Shown piece by piece: positions 44,440 to 53,728 of a stretch of 64,000 nt of DNA (its first letter is position 1; each line of letters opens with the position of its first letter). The DNA lies in assembly GCF_013403985.1 (NCBI RefSeq), contig NZ_JABFDF010000001.1:558001-622000 (forward strand), read 5' to 3'. Both the position numbers and the translations under genes were made by a program. Source of the DNA: Winogradskyella ludwigii (GTDB lineage Bacteria; Bacteroidota; Bacteroidia; Flavobacteriales; Flavobacteriaceae). The notes under the pieces are model-generated. The model ran no database searches. It had not been told where the DNA came from and saw nothing but the letters and a program-made list of their open reading frames with translations.

Positions 44440-46782
44440 TTATTTAGTCAATTCAAATGCTTTCATCATTTTAGTATCTGAATTTGCACCTATAAACACC
44501 TGAAACGCTCCAGGTTCTGCTACAAAATCTAATGTTGAATTATAGAATTTTAAATCTTCAACGGTTAATTTGAAAGTTACCGTTTTTGTTTCGCCTTTTT
44601 TAATTTCAACTTTTTGAAAACCTTTTAATTCTCTTACTGGTCTTGTTACGGAACCAACAACATCTCTAATATAAAGCTGTACCACTTCTTTACCATCGTA
44701 ATCACCAGAATTAGTAACATCCACAGAAACCTCAACAGTTCCGTCCATACCAATTGAAGCGGTATTAGTTGAGAAGTTAGAATAATCGAAACTTGTATAA
44801 CTTAAACCATACCCAAAAGGATATAAAGGCTCATTACGAACATCCATATAATTACTTTTAAACTTTTCAAATTTACCTTGATCATTTCCTAAAGGTCGTC
44901 CTGTGTTTTTATGGTTGTAAAAAATTGGTACTTGACCAACATTTCTGGGGAAAGTTGCCGTTAACTTTCCTGATGGATTAACATCTCCAAATAACACATC
45001 TGAAATAGCTAAACCTGCTTCACTCCCAGGAAACCAAACGTTAAGTATTGCTGGTACATTTTCGTTTTCTTCTACTAACACTAAAGGTCTTCCTGTGAAC
45101 AGTACTAAAACTACAGGCTTTCCTGTTTTTAATAAAGCGTTTAATAAATCTTTTTGTACTTGCGGAATTCCTAAATCTGTTCTACTACTACTTTCTCCAC
45201 TAAACTCTGCAGATTCACCAATAGTTGCAACAATAACATCTGATTTCGCAGCTATTTGAAGTGCTTCATCTAACAATTGCTTATCTGTACGTCCATCTCT
45301 TGGAATATCTTTCCCAAACATTGTAGCACGCTTTTCGAGATCTAAATCGTAATCTATATTACTTCCTTTTGCATACAACAATGTTCCTTTATCACCAATA
45401 ACTTCTGTTAAACCATCGAAAACAGAGTTCGATTTTTCTTGATCTGTCGCCACACTCCAAGTCCCAGCCATATTATTAGTTGCTTTAGCCAATGGACCAA
45501 TTAACGCTATAGTACTAGACTTTTTAATAGGCAATAATTGTTCTTCGTTTTTAAGTAACACCATAGATTCTGCCGCAACTTTACGTGCAAATGCTTTATT
45601 TTCTAGTGTGAAAATTTCCGTTTTTGATCTATTAACATCACAATACTTATATGGATCATCAAATAAACCCAACTGAAATTTAGCAGTTAACATGCGTCTT
45701 ACAGCCGTATCAATATCATCCATAGACACCTTACCGTTTTCGTAAGATTCCTTTAATGTTTTTACAAAAGCAGCAGGTATCGAAGGAGAATCACCTGCCA
45801 TATCCATATCGACTCCGGCTTTTAAAGCTTGTTCTGAAACTTGGTATTTATCACCAATGCCGTGTTCTGTCATTTCGTAAATCCCAGTATAATCTGTAAC
45901 AACAAAGCCATTAAAACCCCAGTCATCACGCAACAAATCTGTAAGTAACCATTTGTTTCCTGTTGCTGGCACACCATCTATTTCATTAAACGATGCCATT
46001 ACAGAACCAACACCTGCATTTACAGCTGCTTTGTACGGTTCTAAGTATTCATTATACATTCTAATACGACTCATGTCTACCGTATTATAATCTCTACCAG
46101 CTTCTGGCGCTCCATATAATGCAAAATGCTTTACACATGCCATTAAGGTATTGTTCTCACTTAGATCATCTTGCTGATATCCCTTAACCATTGCCTCAGC
46201 GATTCTACTTCCTAAAAATGGATCTTCTCCATTTCCTTCAGAAACGCGTCCCCAACGTGGGTCTCTAGAGATATCTACCATTGGCGAAAATGTCCAATTT
46301 ATACCATCTGCACTTGCTTCTGTAGCTGCAACTCTAGCCGTTTTTTCTATCATTTCCATGTCCCAAGAACTCGATAGACCTAAAGGAATTGGAAATGTTG
46401 TTTTGTAACCATGAATCACGTCCATTCCAAAAATTAACGGAATTCCTAATCTGCTTTTTTCAACAGCGATTTTTTGAACTTCGTAAATTTTTTCGACTGT
46501 CTTTATATTGAATAAACCACCAACATTACCTTCTTCAATTCGCTTTCCTACATCAGAGCCTTTAGCAGCTCCTGTTGTAATATCGCCTGAAGTTGGCAGA
46601 TTAAGTTGTCCTATTTTTTCGTCAATAGTCATTAATTCTAAAATTGAATCTACTTTTGAAGCAAAAGGGTTTTCTGTATCTGACGTCGATTTAATCTCTG
46701 TAGTATTGTTAGAATTACAGCTTGCTAGGGTTATTGCCATCACGGCAATTGCGATAGTTTGTACGTTAATTAATCTCTTCAT
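44440..46782 (-). CDS. GH3 beta-glucosidase (BglX-like) lipoprotein
   Basis: A 780-residue lipoprotein (AITLASC, Cys-22). It has the GH3 N-terminal barrel (about 45-370) with nucleophile Asp in FVVTDYTGIYEM, the C-terminal alpha/beta sandwich (about 400-630) with GESAEFSGESSSR, and a fibronectin-III-like domain at the end. It should release glucose from non-reducing ends. Beside GH144 enzymes, known GH3 relatives cleave sophorose and other beta-1,2-gluco-oligosaccharides. Confidence 0.92.
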   Translation of the reverse strand: MKRLINVQTIAIAVMAITLASCNSNNTTEIKSTSDTENPFASKVDSILELMTIDEKIGQLNLPTSGDITTGAAKGSDVGKRIEEGNVGGLFNIKTVEKIYEVQKIAVEKSRLGIPLIFGMDVIHGYKTTFPIPLGLSSSWDMEMIEKTARVAATEASADGINWTFSPMVDISRDPRWGRVSEGNGEDPFLGSRIAEAMVKGYQQDDLSENNTLMACVKHFALYGAPEAGRDYNTVDMSRIRMYNEYLEPYKAAVNAGVGSVMASFNEIDGVPATGNKWLLTDLLRDDWGFNGFVVTDYTGIYEMTEHGIGDKYQVSEQALKAGVDMDMAGDSPSIPAAFVKTLKESYENGKVSMDDIDTAVRRMLTAKFQLGLFDDPYKYCDVNRSKTEIFTLENKAFARKVAAESMVLLKNEEQLLPIKKSSTIALIGPLAKATNNMAGTWSVATDQEKSNSVFDGLTEVIGDKGTLLYAKGSNIDYDLDLEKRATMFGKDIPRDGRTDKQLLDEALQIAAKSDVIVATIGESAEFSGESSSRTDLGIPQVQKDLLNALLKTGKPVVLVLFTGRPLVLVEENENVPAILNVWFPGSEAGLAISDVLFGDVNPSGKLTATFPRNVGQVPIFYNHKNTGRPLGNDQGKFEKFKSNYMDVRNEPLYPFGYGLSYTSFDYSNFSTNTASIGMDGTVEVSVDVTNSGDYDGKEVVQLYIRDVVGSVTRPVRELKGFQKVEIKKGETKTVTFKLTVEDLKFYNSTLDFVAEPGAFQVFIGANSDTKMMKAFELTK

Positions 46783-46784
46783 TA

Positions 46785-47588
46785 TTATAATTTAGTATTT
46801 GAAAAAAGCCATTTTAAAAGTTCTGGTTCTGCAAAAGCTGGATCCCAACTATTGTGGTTTGCAAAATCGTATAAGGTAAGTTTAGGAAATCCGCCTGCCG
46901 TAATTATTGCAGATGCCATGCTTAATGATAACTTTGGATCTACCACATCATCTTTAGCACCATGTAAAATCCAAAGTGGAATAGTTTTCGCATAAGCTGT
47001 TACAGATTCTGGATCTCCACCTCCACAAATAGGAATTGCAGCTGCAAACATTTTAGGATTTCGGTAGATAATTTCAAAAGTTCCCATACCTCCCATTGAT
47101 AATCCCATTGCGTAAACCTGATCGGTTTTTACATAAGGTTTGGCAACCATCTTTGTCATTAAATCTATGACTAATGCCATTGCAGTAGTTGGTGCTTCAT
47201 TGTATTTGTATTTAAATGTAATTGGCTTTGTAGAGCGATCTGCATCTAATTTAGACCAATAATCATTCTGAGGGCATTGTGGAAAGATTACTATTGCAGG
47301 AAACGAATCTCGTGTTGTTTCCTTTAAAAATAATTGACTACCATGAGCTAATTGCTTTTTATTATCGTTACCACGTTCGCCGGCTCCATGAAGCATTAGT
47401 ACTAATGGATAGGTTTTAGATTCGTCAAAATCCTTAGGCAAAAGCATTCTGTAATTTAGCGTATCGTCATTAACCATATGATGTTCATACGAGAACAAAT
47501 CTTTTGACGATTCGGTTTGCTGTGCGATTACACTAACTGAATTCAAAAATGTGAGACTAAAAATTAAGATTAAAAATAAATTTCTCAT
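46785..47588 (-). CDS. Secreted esterase, CE1/PHB-depolymerase-like
   Basis: A 267-residue hydrolase with a signal peptide (ending SVIAQQ). It has HGAGERGNDN after strand 3, the nucleophile elbow GLSMGGMGTF, the acid in HGAKDDVVDP and a His in NHNSWDPAF. This pattern matches feruloyl/acetyl esterase-like CE1 relatives and predicted 'dienelactone hydrolase' lipoproteins. It is 2 bp from the GH3 gene. Second esterase of the locus, so the natural substrate may be acylated. Confidence 0.85.
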   Translation of the reverse strand: MRNLFLILIFSLTFLNSVSVIAQQTESSKDLFSYEHHMVNDDTLNYRMLLPKDFDESKTYPLVLMLHGAGERGNDNKKQLAHGSQLFLKETTRDSFPAIVIFPQCPQNDYWSKLDADRSTKPITFKYKYNEAPTTAMALVIDLMTKMVAKPYVKTDQVYAMGLSMGGMGTFEIIYRNPKMFAAAIPICGGGDPESVTAYAKTIPLWILHGAKDDVVDPKLSLSMASAIITAGGFPKLTLYDFANHNSWDPAFAEPELLKWLFSNTKL

Positions 47589-47605
47589 GATTCTATTTTT
47601 TAAGT

Positions 47606-48964
47606 TTAATAGGAAAAACCTAATATATTAAGACCATTTTGAACATCTTCATTTTGCATAAAATAATTCCACAAAAGTCCAGTTCTATAGTTCTCTATCA
47701 TAATAATTTCTGGCCCTTGATCTATTGCTAAATATCTTTCAGTGACCCAATCATTGTATTGTGGACTAAAGGCATCATAAAAGCCTGCAGATCCTAATAA
47801 TATCGTTTTCTTACTATAGAAATAATGTAGTGCTTCAAGTGATTTTTCTGGAGTGTAAGGCATGGAACTAATAGCTGCCGTAGGTGAAATAACACCTAAA
47901 TCATTTTGGGGACTATGTGCGGAATATCCTGTAGATCCATCTGAATTCCGACTATAACTAGCTGTTAAGCCCCAACAATTCTCACCGTAATCTATATAAT
48001 TGTTTGGATTGTTAACACAGTGTTGGTAATTGATATTGGTATGGTTGACATTTAAATCCCAATAATTAGCATATTGATCTGTTAAGTTGGTTGGGTTTAA
48101 TCCTAAAAATGAATAATGTGCCCAAAATAAAGGACCTGTCCCTGATCCTGCATGATCTAAAATTAATGGAATATTATATTGACTTGCCGAAGACACGATA
48201 CCTCCATTACTCGCCCAACCTTCGTTATATACTTCTGGTGTAATAGCATAATCTGTTGACGCTGCTCCTAAAATAAAAGCGATTAATGTTTCGTTGTAAC
48301 CTTTTAATTCTAGATTAATTGAAAAACCATTGTCTGGACTCCAATGCCAATACAAGGCATTCTGATTTTGAGTATACCAATTCCACTCTACGCCTTTCCA
48401 TAGTATATCTGCTTGAGTCGCTAAAACAGCTTCTTCTTCCGATCCATCTTTAAAATATTCTTTCACACAAATTAAGCCTTGCGCGAAAAGTGCCGTTTCC
48501 ACTAAATCACCTCCATTATCTTGATCGCTAAATGGAATTACGTCACCGTTTACTCCATTAATCCAGTGCGGCCAAGCTCCATGAAAACGATCTGCATTTT
48601 CAAAGAAATTTAAAATCTGACTTAATCTATCGTAGCCTTCACTTCTTGAAATATAACCTCTTTCTATACCAACCAATATTGCCATTAATCCAAATCCACT
48701 GCCTCCTGTAGTAACTACATTCTGACTGTTTGAAGGATCATTTGGATGATAACGTTCTCTGGCTGCACCTGAGTTAGATTCCGCATAATCCCAAAAATAT
48801 TTAAAAGTCGTTTCTTGGGTTAGGTCTAATAATTCTTCGTCTGTTAATTCTTCAACTACAGGATCATCATCACTTGGATTATAAGGTTCCTGATAACCTG
48901 GACCATCATCTGACCCACAGCTAACAAAGAAAAACACGACTATTAATAATTTTAAAAACTTCAT
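47606..48964 (-). CDS. GH144 family beta-1,2-glucanase-like lipoprotein (copy 2)
   Basis: A 452-residue lipoprotein (VVFFFVSC, Cys-16) with a short acidic linker and one (alpha/alpha)6 'glycoamylase' (PF10091) domain, now GH144. Conserved stretches shared with the upstream copy are VVTTGGSGFGLMAILVG, ADRFHGAWPHWINGV, NGGDLVETA, GPLFWAHYSFLGLNP, NDLGVISPTAA and AIDQGPE. Characterised GH144 enzymes are endo-beta-1,2-glucanases or sophorose-releasing exo-enzymes. Many databases still call these glucoamylases, which is misleading. It begins 4 bp after the first copy. Confidence 0.9.
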   Translation of the reverse strand: MKFLKLLIVVFFFVSCGSDDGPGYQEPYNPSDDDPVVEELTDEELLDLTQETTFKYFWDYAESNSGAARERYHPNDPSNSQNVVTTGGSGFGLMAILVGIERGYISRSEGYDRLSQILNFFENADRFHGAWPHWINGVNGDVIPFSDQDNGGDLVETALFAQGLICVKEYFKDGSEEEAVLATQADILWKGVEWNWYTQNQNALYWHWSPDNGFSINLELKGYNETLIAFILGAASTDYAITPEVYNEGWASNGGIVSSASQYNIPLILDHAGSGTGPLFWAHYSFLGLNPTNLTDQYANYWDLNVNHTNINYQHCVNNPNNYIDYGENCWGLTASYSRNSDGSTGYSAHSPQNDLGVISPTAAISSMPYTPEKSLEALHYFYSKKTILLGSAGFYDAFSPQYNDWVTERYLAIDQGPEIIMIENYRTGLLWNYFMQNEDVQNGLNILGFSY

Positions 48965-48968
48965 ATTG

Positions 48969-50351
48969 TTAATCTTTTTTATACTTAAAACCTAAGCGAT
49001 CCAAACCTGATTTTACATCTTTATTTTTCATGAATAAATGCCACAATAAACCTGTTCTATAATTTTCAATCATTACAGGAATTGGCCCTTGATCTATCGC
49101 TAAATATCGTGGTGTAGACCAATTATCTTCAAAACTGAAAGCATCATAAGGACCATATTTCCCCACTAAACTATCATGGTTTTTATAAATATTCTCCAAC
49201 ACATTCATACTCTCTTTTGGCGTATATGGAAATGATGACAACGCTGCTGTTGGAGAAATTACTCCTAGATCATTTTCTGGTCTGTGACCATAGTAGCCTT
49301 TCATAGAGTAACTTGATGTTAATCCCCAAAGACTATCGCCATAACCTTCAAATCCTTTTGGATTATCTACAGCATATTTGTAATGAATTTTAGCTTGATT
49401 TTGAGTCAACTTCCAATAATCTGCATATTGATCTGACAAACCTGTTGGATTTAATCCTAAGTAAGAATAATGCGCCCAAAATAAGGGTCCAATAGTGTGA
49501 TTATCGTGTTCATAATAATTAAGAACAAGATCTTCGTCGTAATATTTGTTAGTTGACACAATTTTGCCATTTCTAGCCCAACCTTTTTCGTAGACAGATT
49601 TACTAATTGGATGTGTTGGTGAGGCTGCTGCAAGAACGTACATTATTAAACATTCGTTATAACCACCTACAGGAAAATTCATATCCCAACCATACTTTGG
49701 TGACCAATGCCAATACAAAACGTCTTCACCATTTTTAGTATACCAATCCCACTCTACACTTCTCCAAAGTTCATCAATCTTAGAGACTAGTTGTTTCTCT
49801 TCTTCAGTATTACCATCAAAATATTCTGAAACGGTTAATAATCCTTGAATTAAAAAGGCCGTTTCTACCAAATCACCACCATCATCTTTTTTACTAAAAG
49901 GATATGCTTTACCTGTTTCTCCATCGATCCAATGTGACCACGCACCATGAAAACGATCTGCTTTTTCAAGAAAATTGACAATCTTTAAATATCGATTTAA
50001 AGCGTCTTCTTTTTTAATGTAACCCCTTTCAATACCAACTAATATTGCCATAACACCAAAACCACTTCCGCCTGTAGTTACTGTGCTTTTAGGTGATAAA
50101 TTATAAACATCATCCATATGTAAACGCTCTCTAGCTAAACCAGAATTTGGTTCTGCACCTTCCCAAAAATAATTTATGGTTTGTTTCTGAATGGTATCGA
50201 GCAGAGTATTGTTACGAAAACCTTCAACAACATCTGTATCATTAGATATGACTTCAACGTCATTTACATCGTCATTTTTAGTATTGGATTTACACCCAAC
50301 CATAAGACAAAATAAACAGCCTATGACTACTATTTTATGTAAATATTTCAT
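48969..50351 (-). CDS. GH144 family beta-1,2-glucanase-like lipoprotein (copy 1)
   Basis: A 460-residue lipoprotein (CLMVGC, Cys-20) with the same single GH144 domain as the next gene: STVTTGGSGFGVMAILVG, ADRFHGAWSHWIDG, DGGDLVETAF, GPLFWAHYSYLGLNP, NDLGVISPTAALSS and AIDQGPIPVM. The two copies differ in loops and linkers, so they may divide endo and exo activity. It lies 110 bp downstream of the LamG gene, with a large stem-loop in that gap. Confidence 0.9.
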   Translation of the reverse strand: MKYLHKIVVIGCLFCLMVGCKSNTKNDDVNDVEVISNDTDVVEGFRNNTLLDTIQKQTINYFWEGAEPNSGLARERLHMDDVYNLSPKSTVTTGGSGFGVMAILVGIERGYIKKEDALNRYLKIVNFLEKADRFHGAWSHWIDGETGKAYPFSKKDDGGDLVETAFLIQGLLTVSEYFDGNTEEEKQLVSKIDELWRSVEWDWYTKNGEDVLYWHWSPKYGWDMNFPVGGYNECLIMYVLAAASPTHPISKSVYEKGWARNGKIVSTNKYYDEDLVLNYYEHDNHTIGPLFWAHYSYLGLNPTGLSDQYADYWKLTQNQAKIHYKYAVDNPKGFEGYGDSLWGLTSSYSMKGYYGHRPENDLGVISPTAALSSFPYTPKESMNVLENIYKNHDSLVGKYGPYDAFSFEDNWSTPRYLAIDQGPIPVMIENYRTGLLWHLFMKNKDVKSGLDRLGFKYKKD

Positions 50352-50369
50352 TTGAATTATAAGTAATAA

Positions 50370-50404
50370 TTTAGCGACATTTTAGTGATTAAAATGCCGC
50401 TAAA
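50370..50404 (-). promoter_or_regulatory. Intercistronic stem-loop between the binding and enzyme genes
   Basis: TTTAGCG.CATTTTA (50370-50384) pairs with TAAAATG.CGCTAAA (50390-50404): 14 base pairs, one A-C mismatch, a 5-nt loop. No T-tract follows on the minus strand, so it is more likely a stabiliser or processing hairpin at the 3' end of the susCD-LamG message than a full terminator. Confidence 0.65.
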
Positions 50405-50461
50405 ATTAAAGTAAGAGATCATTAAAAAATTAATAGACTAACTCATTTAAATTATCAATTT

Positions 50462-52174
50462 TTATAACATATCTGTGATCTCAGATTGAGATAAAGCTTT
50501 ATTAAACAATCTTAATTCATCTATACCACTTAAATCCGATAAGTGTCCCCAATAACTGAACGTTTCACCTCCAGCTCCGATAGTTATGTCTGAACAACCT
50601 GTCCAGTCAATACTAGAACCTAAAGTAGATGAAAGTTGCTCTACACCATTAAAATAAATTTTACTTTCAGTATCAGAAACGGTTAAAGCAATATGTACCC
50701 ATTCTCCTGCTGTAACATCTATAACACCACCATCGTTCCAGCTTTCACCATCACCAACTCCGACGTTAACTTTAATACGTTGCTCTGTAGCACTACCTTC
50801 TCTAAATAATCTGAAGCCTTGGTTTCTATTTTCTGGAGTATCATTTCCAACAACTAATATTCCCGAACGATCTGGTGTTCCATCTACCTTGTACCAAAAT
50901 GCAGCACTAAAAGCATCAGCACCAAACAATCCGTCTATAGGAAATGTTAAGTAAGACTCTGTAGCTCCCATAAACGCATTTGAACCTTCGTAACCTTCAC
51001 CATAGTATCCCGTTGCTCCAACCATTGTAGGTTCATTTAAACTTACAAATTCAGTATTAAATCCATTAAATGGCATATAAAACGTTTCCCCAACGTATGC
51101 TGGCTCGTAAGGATTAGTGACGTTAATCATATTTTGGATTTCATCTTGAGATAACGTTGTATTGAATAAACGAAGTTCATCCATAACACTATCATCAGAC
51201 TCATGTCCCCAATAACCAAACGTTTCTCCACCTGAACCAATAGTAATACCTGTAGTACCTGTCCAATCTATAGCTCCGCCTGGTATAGTCGAATTCACAG
51301 GTAAACCATCAAGGTAAATAACTGTTTCTGTTGGTGAAATTGTAAAAGCCACGTGAACCCACTCTTGAGCAGTTACATCTATAACACCTCCATCATTCCA
51401 GCTATCTGCATCACCAGTACCAATATTTAATTTAATACGTTGTTCTGTAGCACTACCTTCTCTAAATAATCTAAACCCTTGATTTCTATTTTCCGGAATA
51501 TCATTTCCGACAGTTAAAATCCCAGATCTATCTGGATCTCCGTTAACTTTATACCAAAATGCACCACTCATATTACTACCAAACATATCTTCTACAGGAA
51601 ATGTTAGATAAGAATCTTCAGTTGCTCTATAAGCATTAGTACCATCAAAGTGTTCTCCTGCAAAAGTTGGTGTACCAACTTCTGAAGCTTCAGTTATAGA
51701 TAAAAGCTCTGTAAAAGTATCATCGAATGGCATGTAAAATACTTCGCCTGCGAATAAAGCTTCATATGGAGGAGCTTTAGAAAAGTTTACAGTAACTGTT
51801 GTAACATTTCCTACTATATCAGTTCCTGTAACCGTTAACACATGCTCACCACTTGATAAGCTATCATATGTAAATTCCTCATTAACTATTCTATAATCCA
51901 AGAAGGTATCATAACTAGAAATCTCTACTCCATCTAAGCTTAAAACGACACTACCAACTTCAATATCATCTTCAACTTTGAATTTAATAGTGATTGGTAC
52001 AATTAAATCTAAACTATTAATTTCGGTACCTTCTGTTGGATACGTCACCGTAACAACTGGAGCTCCTGCATCTGGACCCGGATCTATTTCAGTGATTGGA
52101 TCTATACCTTCATCACATGATGCTAAGAAAAGCATCGTAAAAATTACTACTGTTTTTAATAATATATTTTTCAT
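50462..52174 (-). CDS. Surface lipoprotein with two tandem LamG domains
   Basis: A 570-residue lipoprotein (FLASC, Cys-20). After a DPGPDAGAP linker comes an Ig-like domain (about 38-132), then two concanavalin-type LamG domains (about 136-350 and 355-570). The two are 220 residues out of register and carry identical runs such as NRNQGFRLFREGSATEQRIK. It follows susD as SusE/F-type proteins do, so it is probably a surface glycan-binding protein. No catalytic signature is visible. Confidence 0.85.
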   Translation of the reverse strand: MKNILLKTVVIFTMLFLASCDEGIDPITEIDPGPDAGAPVVTVTYPTEGTEINSLDLIVPITIKFKVEDDIEVGSVVLSLDGVEISSYDTFLDYRIVNEEFTYDSLSSGEHVLTVTGTDIVGNVTTVTVNFSKAPPYEALFAGEVFYMPFDDTFTELLSITEASEVGTPTFAGEHFDGTNAYRATEDSYLTFPVEDMFGSNMSGAFWYKVNGDPDRSGILTVGNDIPENRNQGFRLFREGSATEQRIKLNIGTGDADSWNDGGVIDVTAQEWVHVAFTISPTETVIYLDGLPVNSTIPGGAIDWTGTTGITIGSGGETFGYWGHESDDSVMDELRLFNTTLSQDEIQNMINVTNPYEPAYVGETFYMPFNGFNTEFVSLNEPTMVGATGYYGEGYEGSNAFMGATESYLTFPIDGLFGADAFSAAFWYKVDGTPDRSGILVVGNDTPENRNQGFRLFREGSATEQRIKVNVGVGDGESWNDGGVIDVTAGEWVHIALTVSDTESKIYFNGVEQLSSTLGSSIDWTGCSDITIGAGGETFSYWGHLSDLSGIDELRLFNKALSQSEITDML

Positions 52175-52180
52175 AATGTC

Positions 52181-53716
52181 TTAGTCGTTTTGGTTTTGAT
52201 TGTAATCATTAAGAATATAACTCTGATCTAATTGCGCTTGTGGATAAGGTAAAAAGGCTTTATCCATGGTGAAATTTCTTCCATCGTAGCTCAATTCTTC
52301 AGTTTCCCCAAGTCTAACCATATCATAGAATCTAATTCCCCATTCCATACCTAACTCTGCAAATTTCTCGTCCATTACCTGATCACTAGTTACTCCACTT
52401 AAATTACCTAAACCAGCACGATTTCTTACTTCATTTACAGCGCTATCTGCACTACCTGCAGAACCAGACGCTCCTCTTGTTAGTGCTTCAGCATACATTA
52501 ATAATACTTCAGAATACCTGATAACTGTATAGTTTTTATTGGTTCCATAATCAATTCTTCCTTCAGTTAACTCTATAGACGGTAAATAATGCTTACCGCT
52601 AGAAAAGTATGCTCTTGTATAATCATTTATAATATCTCCATCTCTTGTTGTATTAGATATCCAACTTGGTAATGTAGCATAAGCAGGATCTGTCTGAAGT
52701 TCTGCAATACCTCTATCTGTAAATAACACACTTGTTTCTAAACGCACAGTTTCGTTTCTATCTAACATGAACTTAATATACTTAAAACTTGGTTCATAGA
52801 ATCCCCAACCGCTTCCTGCTTCTGGCACAGCAGCGGTCCAATTTTCTGGTCCATAAAAAGCAAATAAATGACTTAAATTTTCTCCTGATGCCTGGCCAAA
52901 ATCTGAATATTGAATTTCTAAAATATTTTCATTAGCTAACTTTCCATCAAGCTTGAATAGATGATAATAATCATCGAAAAGCTGAAAGCGATTAGAATTA
53001 ATAATTTCACCTGCTGCATCAGCAACATTTTGGTAATTACCAACCTCTAAATTAGCCATAGCTTTTACCGATAAACCTGTGTATTTAGTAATACCACCTG
53101 GCAAATCTACTCTTTGGTTAGGTGCAATATCTAACAAATAAGGAATTGACTCGTCCATTTCGTCTGATATCCAAACCATTAATTCATCTTTAGGAAGCAC
53201 TTGAATTTGCGTCTGATCTGTAGTCTCAATCTTATATACATCTCCAAACATTCTAGAAAGCTCTAGAGTTATAAAACCTCTTAAAACTCTACATTCTGAA
53301 ACGTATTGATCAATTAAATCTGAATCTACACCTGCAGCTCTAAACTTTTCTAATTGTTCTATTTGAGCTGTAATTTGAAGAATATCTTGAGCCCAATTTT
53401 CAAAAAACACATTATACATCCAAAAATTATTGTCGTAAACAAAATTATCTGTATCTGCAAAACCCTGCTGATCACCAAGACCACCAGCGTTTACATCATC
53501 TCCTCTTACAGATAATAAAGGAATTTGCTCCCAGCCAATGTCGTTAAACTTTTGATAAGCACCAACTAATGCACCTAATGCACCATCTGCACTAGAGTAA
53601 TCAATATCATCTGCAACAACGACTAGTTCTTGTTGTTCATCTAACTGATCTTCACAAGTAAACATGAAAACAGGTAATATGAATAAAATCAATCTTATAT
53701 TAAATATATTTTTCAT
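52181..53716 (-). CDS. SusD/RagB-type glycan-binding lipoprotein
   Basis: Outer-membrane lipoprotein of 511 residues (FMFTC, Cys-21) that forms the lid over the SusC channel and binds glycan. It has the SusD pattern: TPR-rich helices (e.g. FITLELSRMFGDVYKI), ENILEIQYSDF, and the C-terminal YTVIRYSEVLLMYAEAL followed by VNEVRNRAGL. It begins 12 bp after susC and ends 6 bp before the LamG gene. Confidence 0.95.
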   Translation of the reverse strand: MKNIFNIRLILFILPVFMFTCEDQLDEQQELVVVADDIDYSSADGALGALVGAYQKFNDIGWEQIPLLSVRGDDVNAGGLGDQQGFADTDNFVYDNNFWMYNVFFENWAQDILQITAQIEQLEKFRAAGVDSDLIDQYVSECRVLRGFITLELSRMFGDVYKIETTDQTQIQVLPKDELMVWISDEMDESIPYLLDIAPNQRVDLPGGITKYTGLSVKAMANLEVGNYQNVADAAGEIINSNRFQLFDDYYHLFKLDGKLANENILEIQYSDFGQASGENLSHLFAFYGPENWTAAVPEAGSGWGFYEPSFKYIKFMLDRNETVRLETSVLFTDRGIAELQTDPAYATLPSWISNTTRDGDIINDYTRAYFSSGKHYLPSIELTEGRIDYGTNKNYTVIRYSEVLLMYAEALTRGASGSAGSADSAVNEVRNRAGLGNLSGVTSDQVMDEKFAELGMEWGIRFYDMVRLGETEELSYDGRNFTMDKAFLPYPQAQLDQSYILNDYNQNQND

Positions 53717-53728
53717 CTTCTAATTTTT

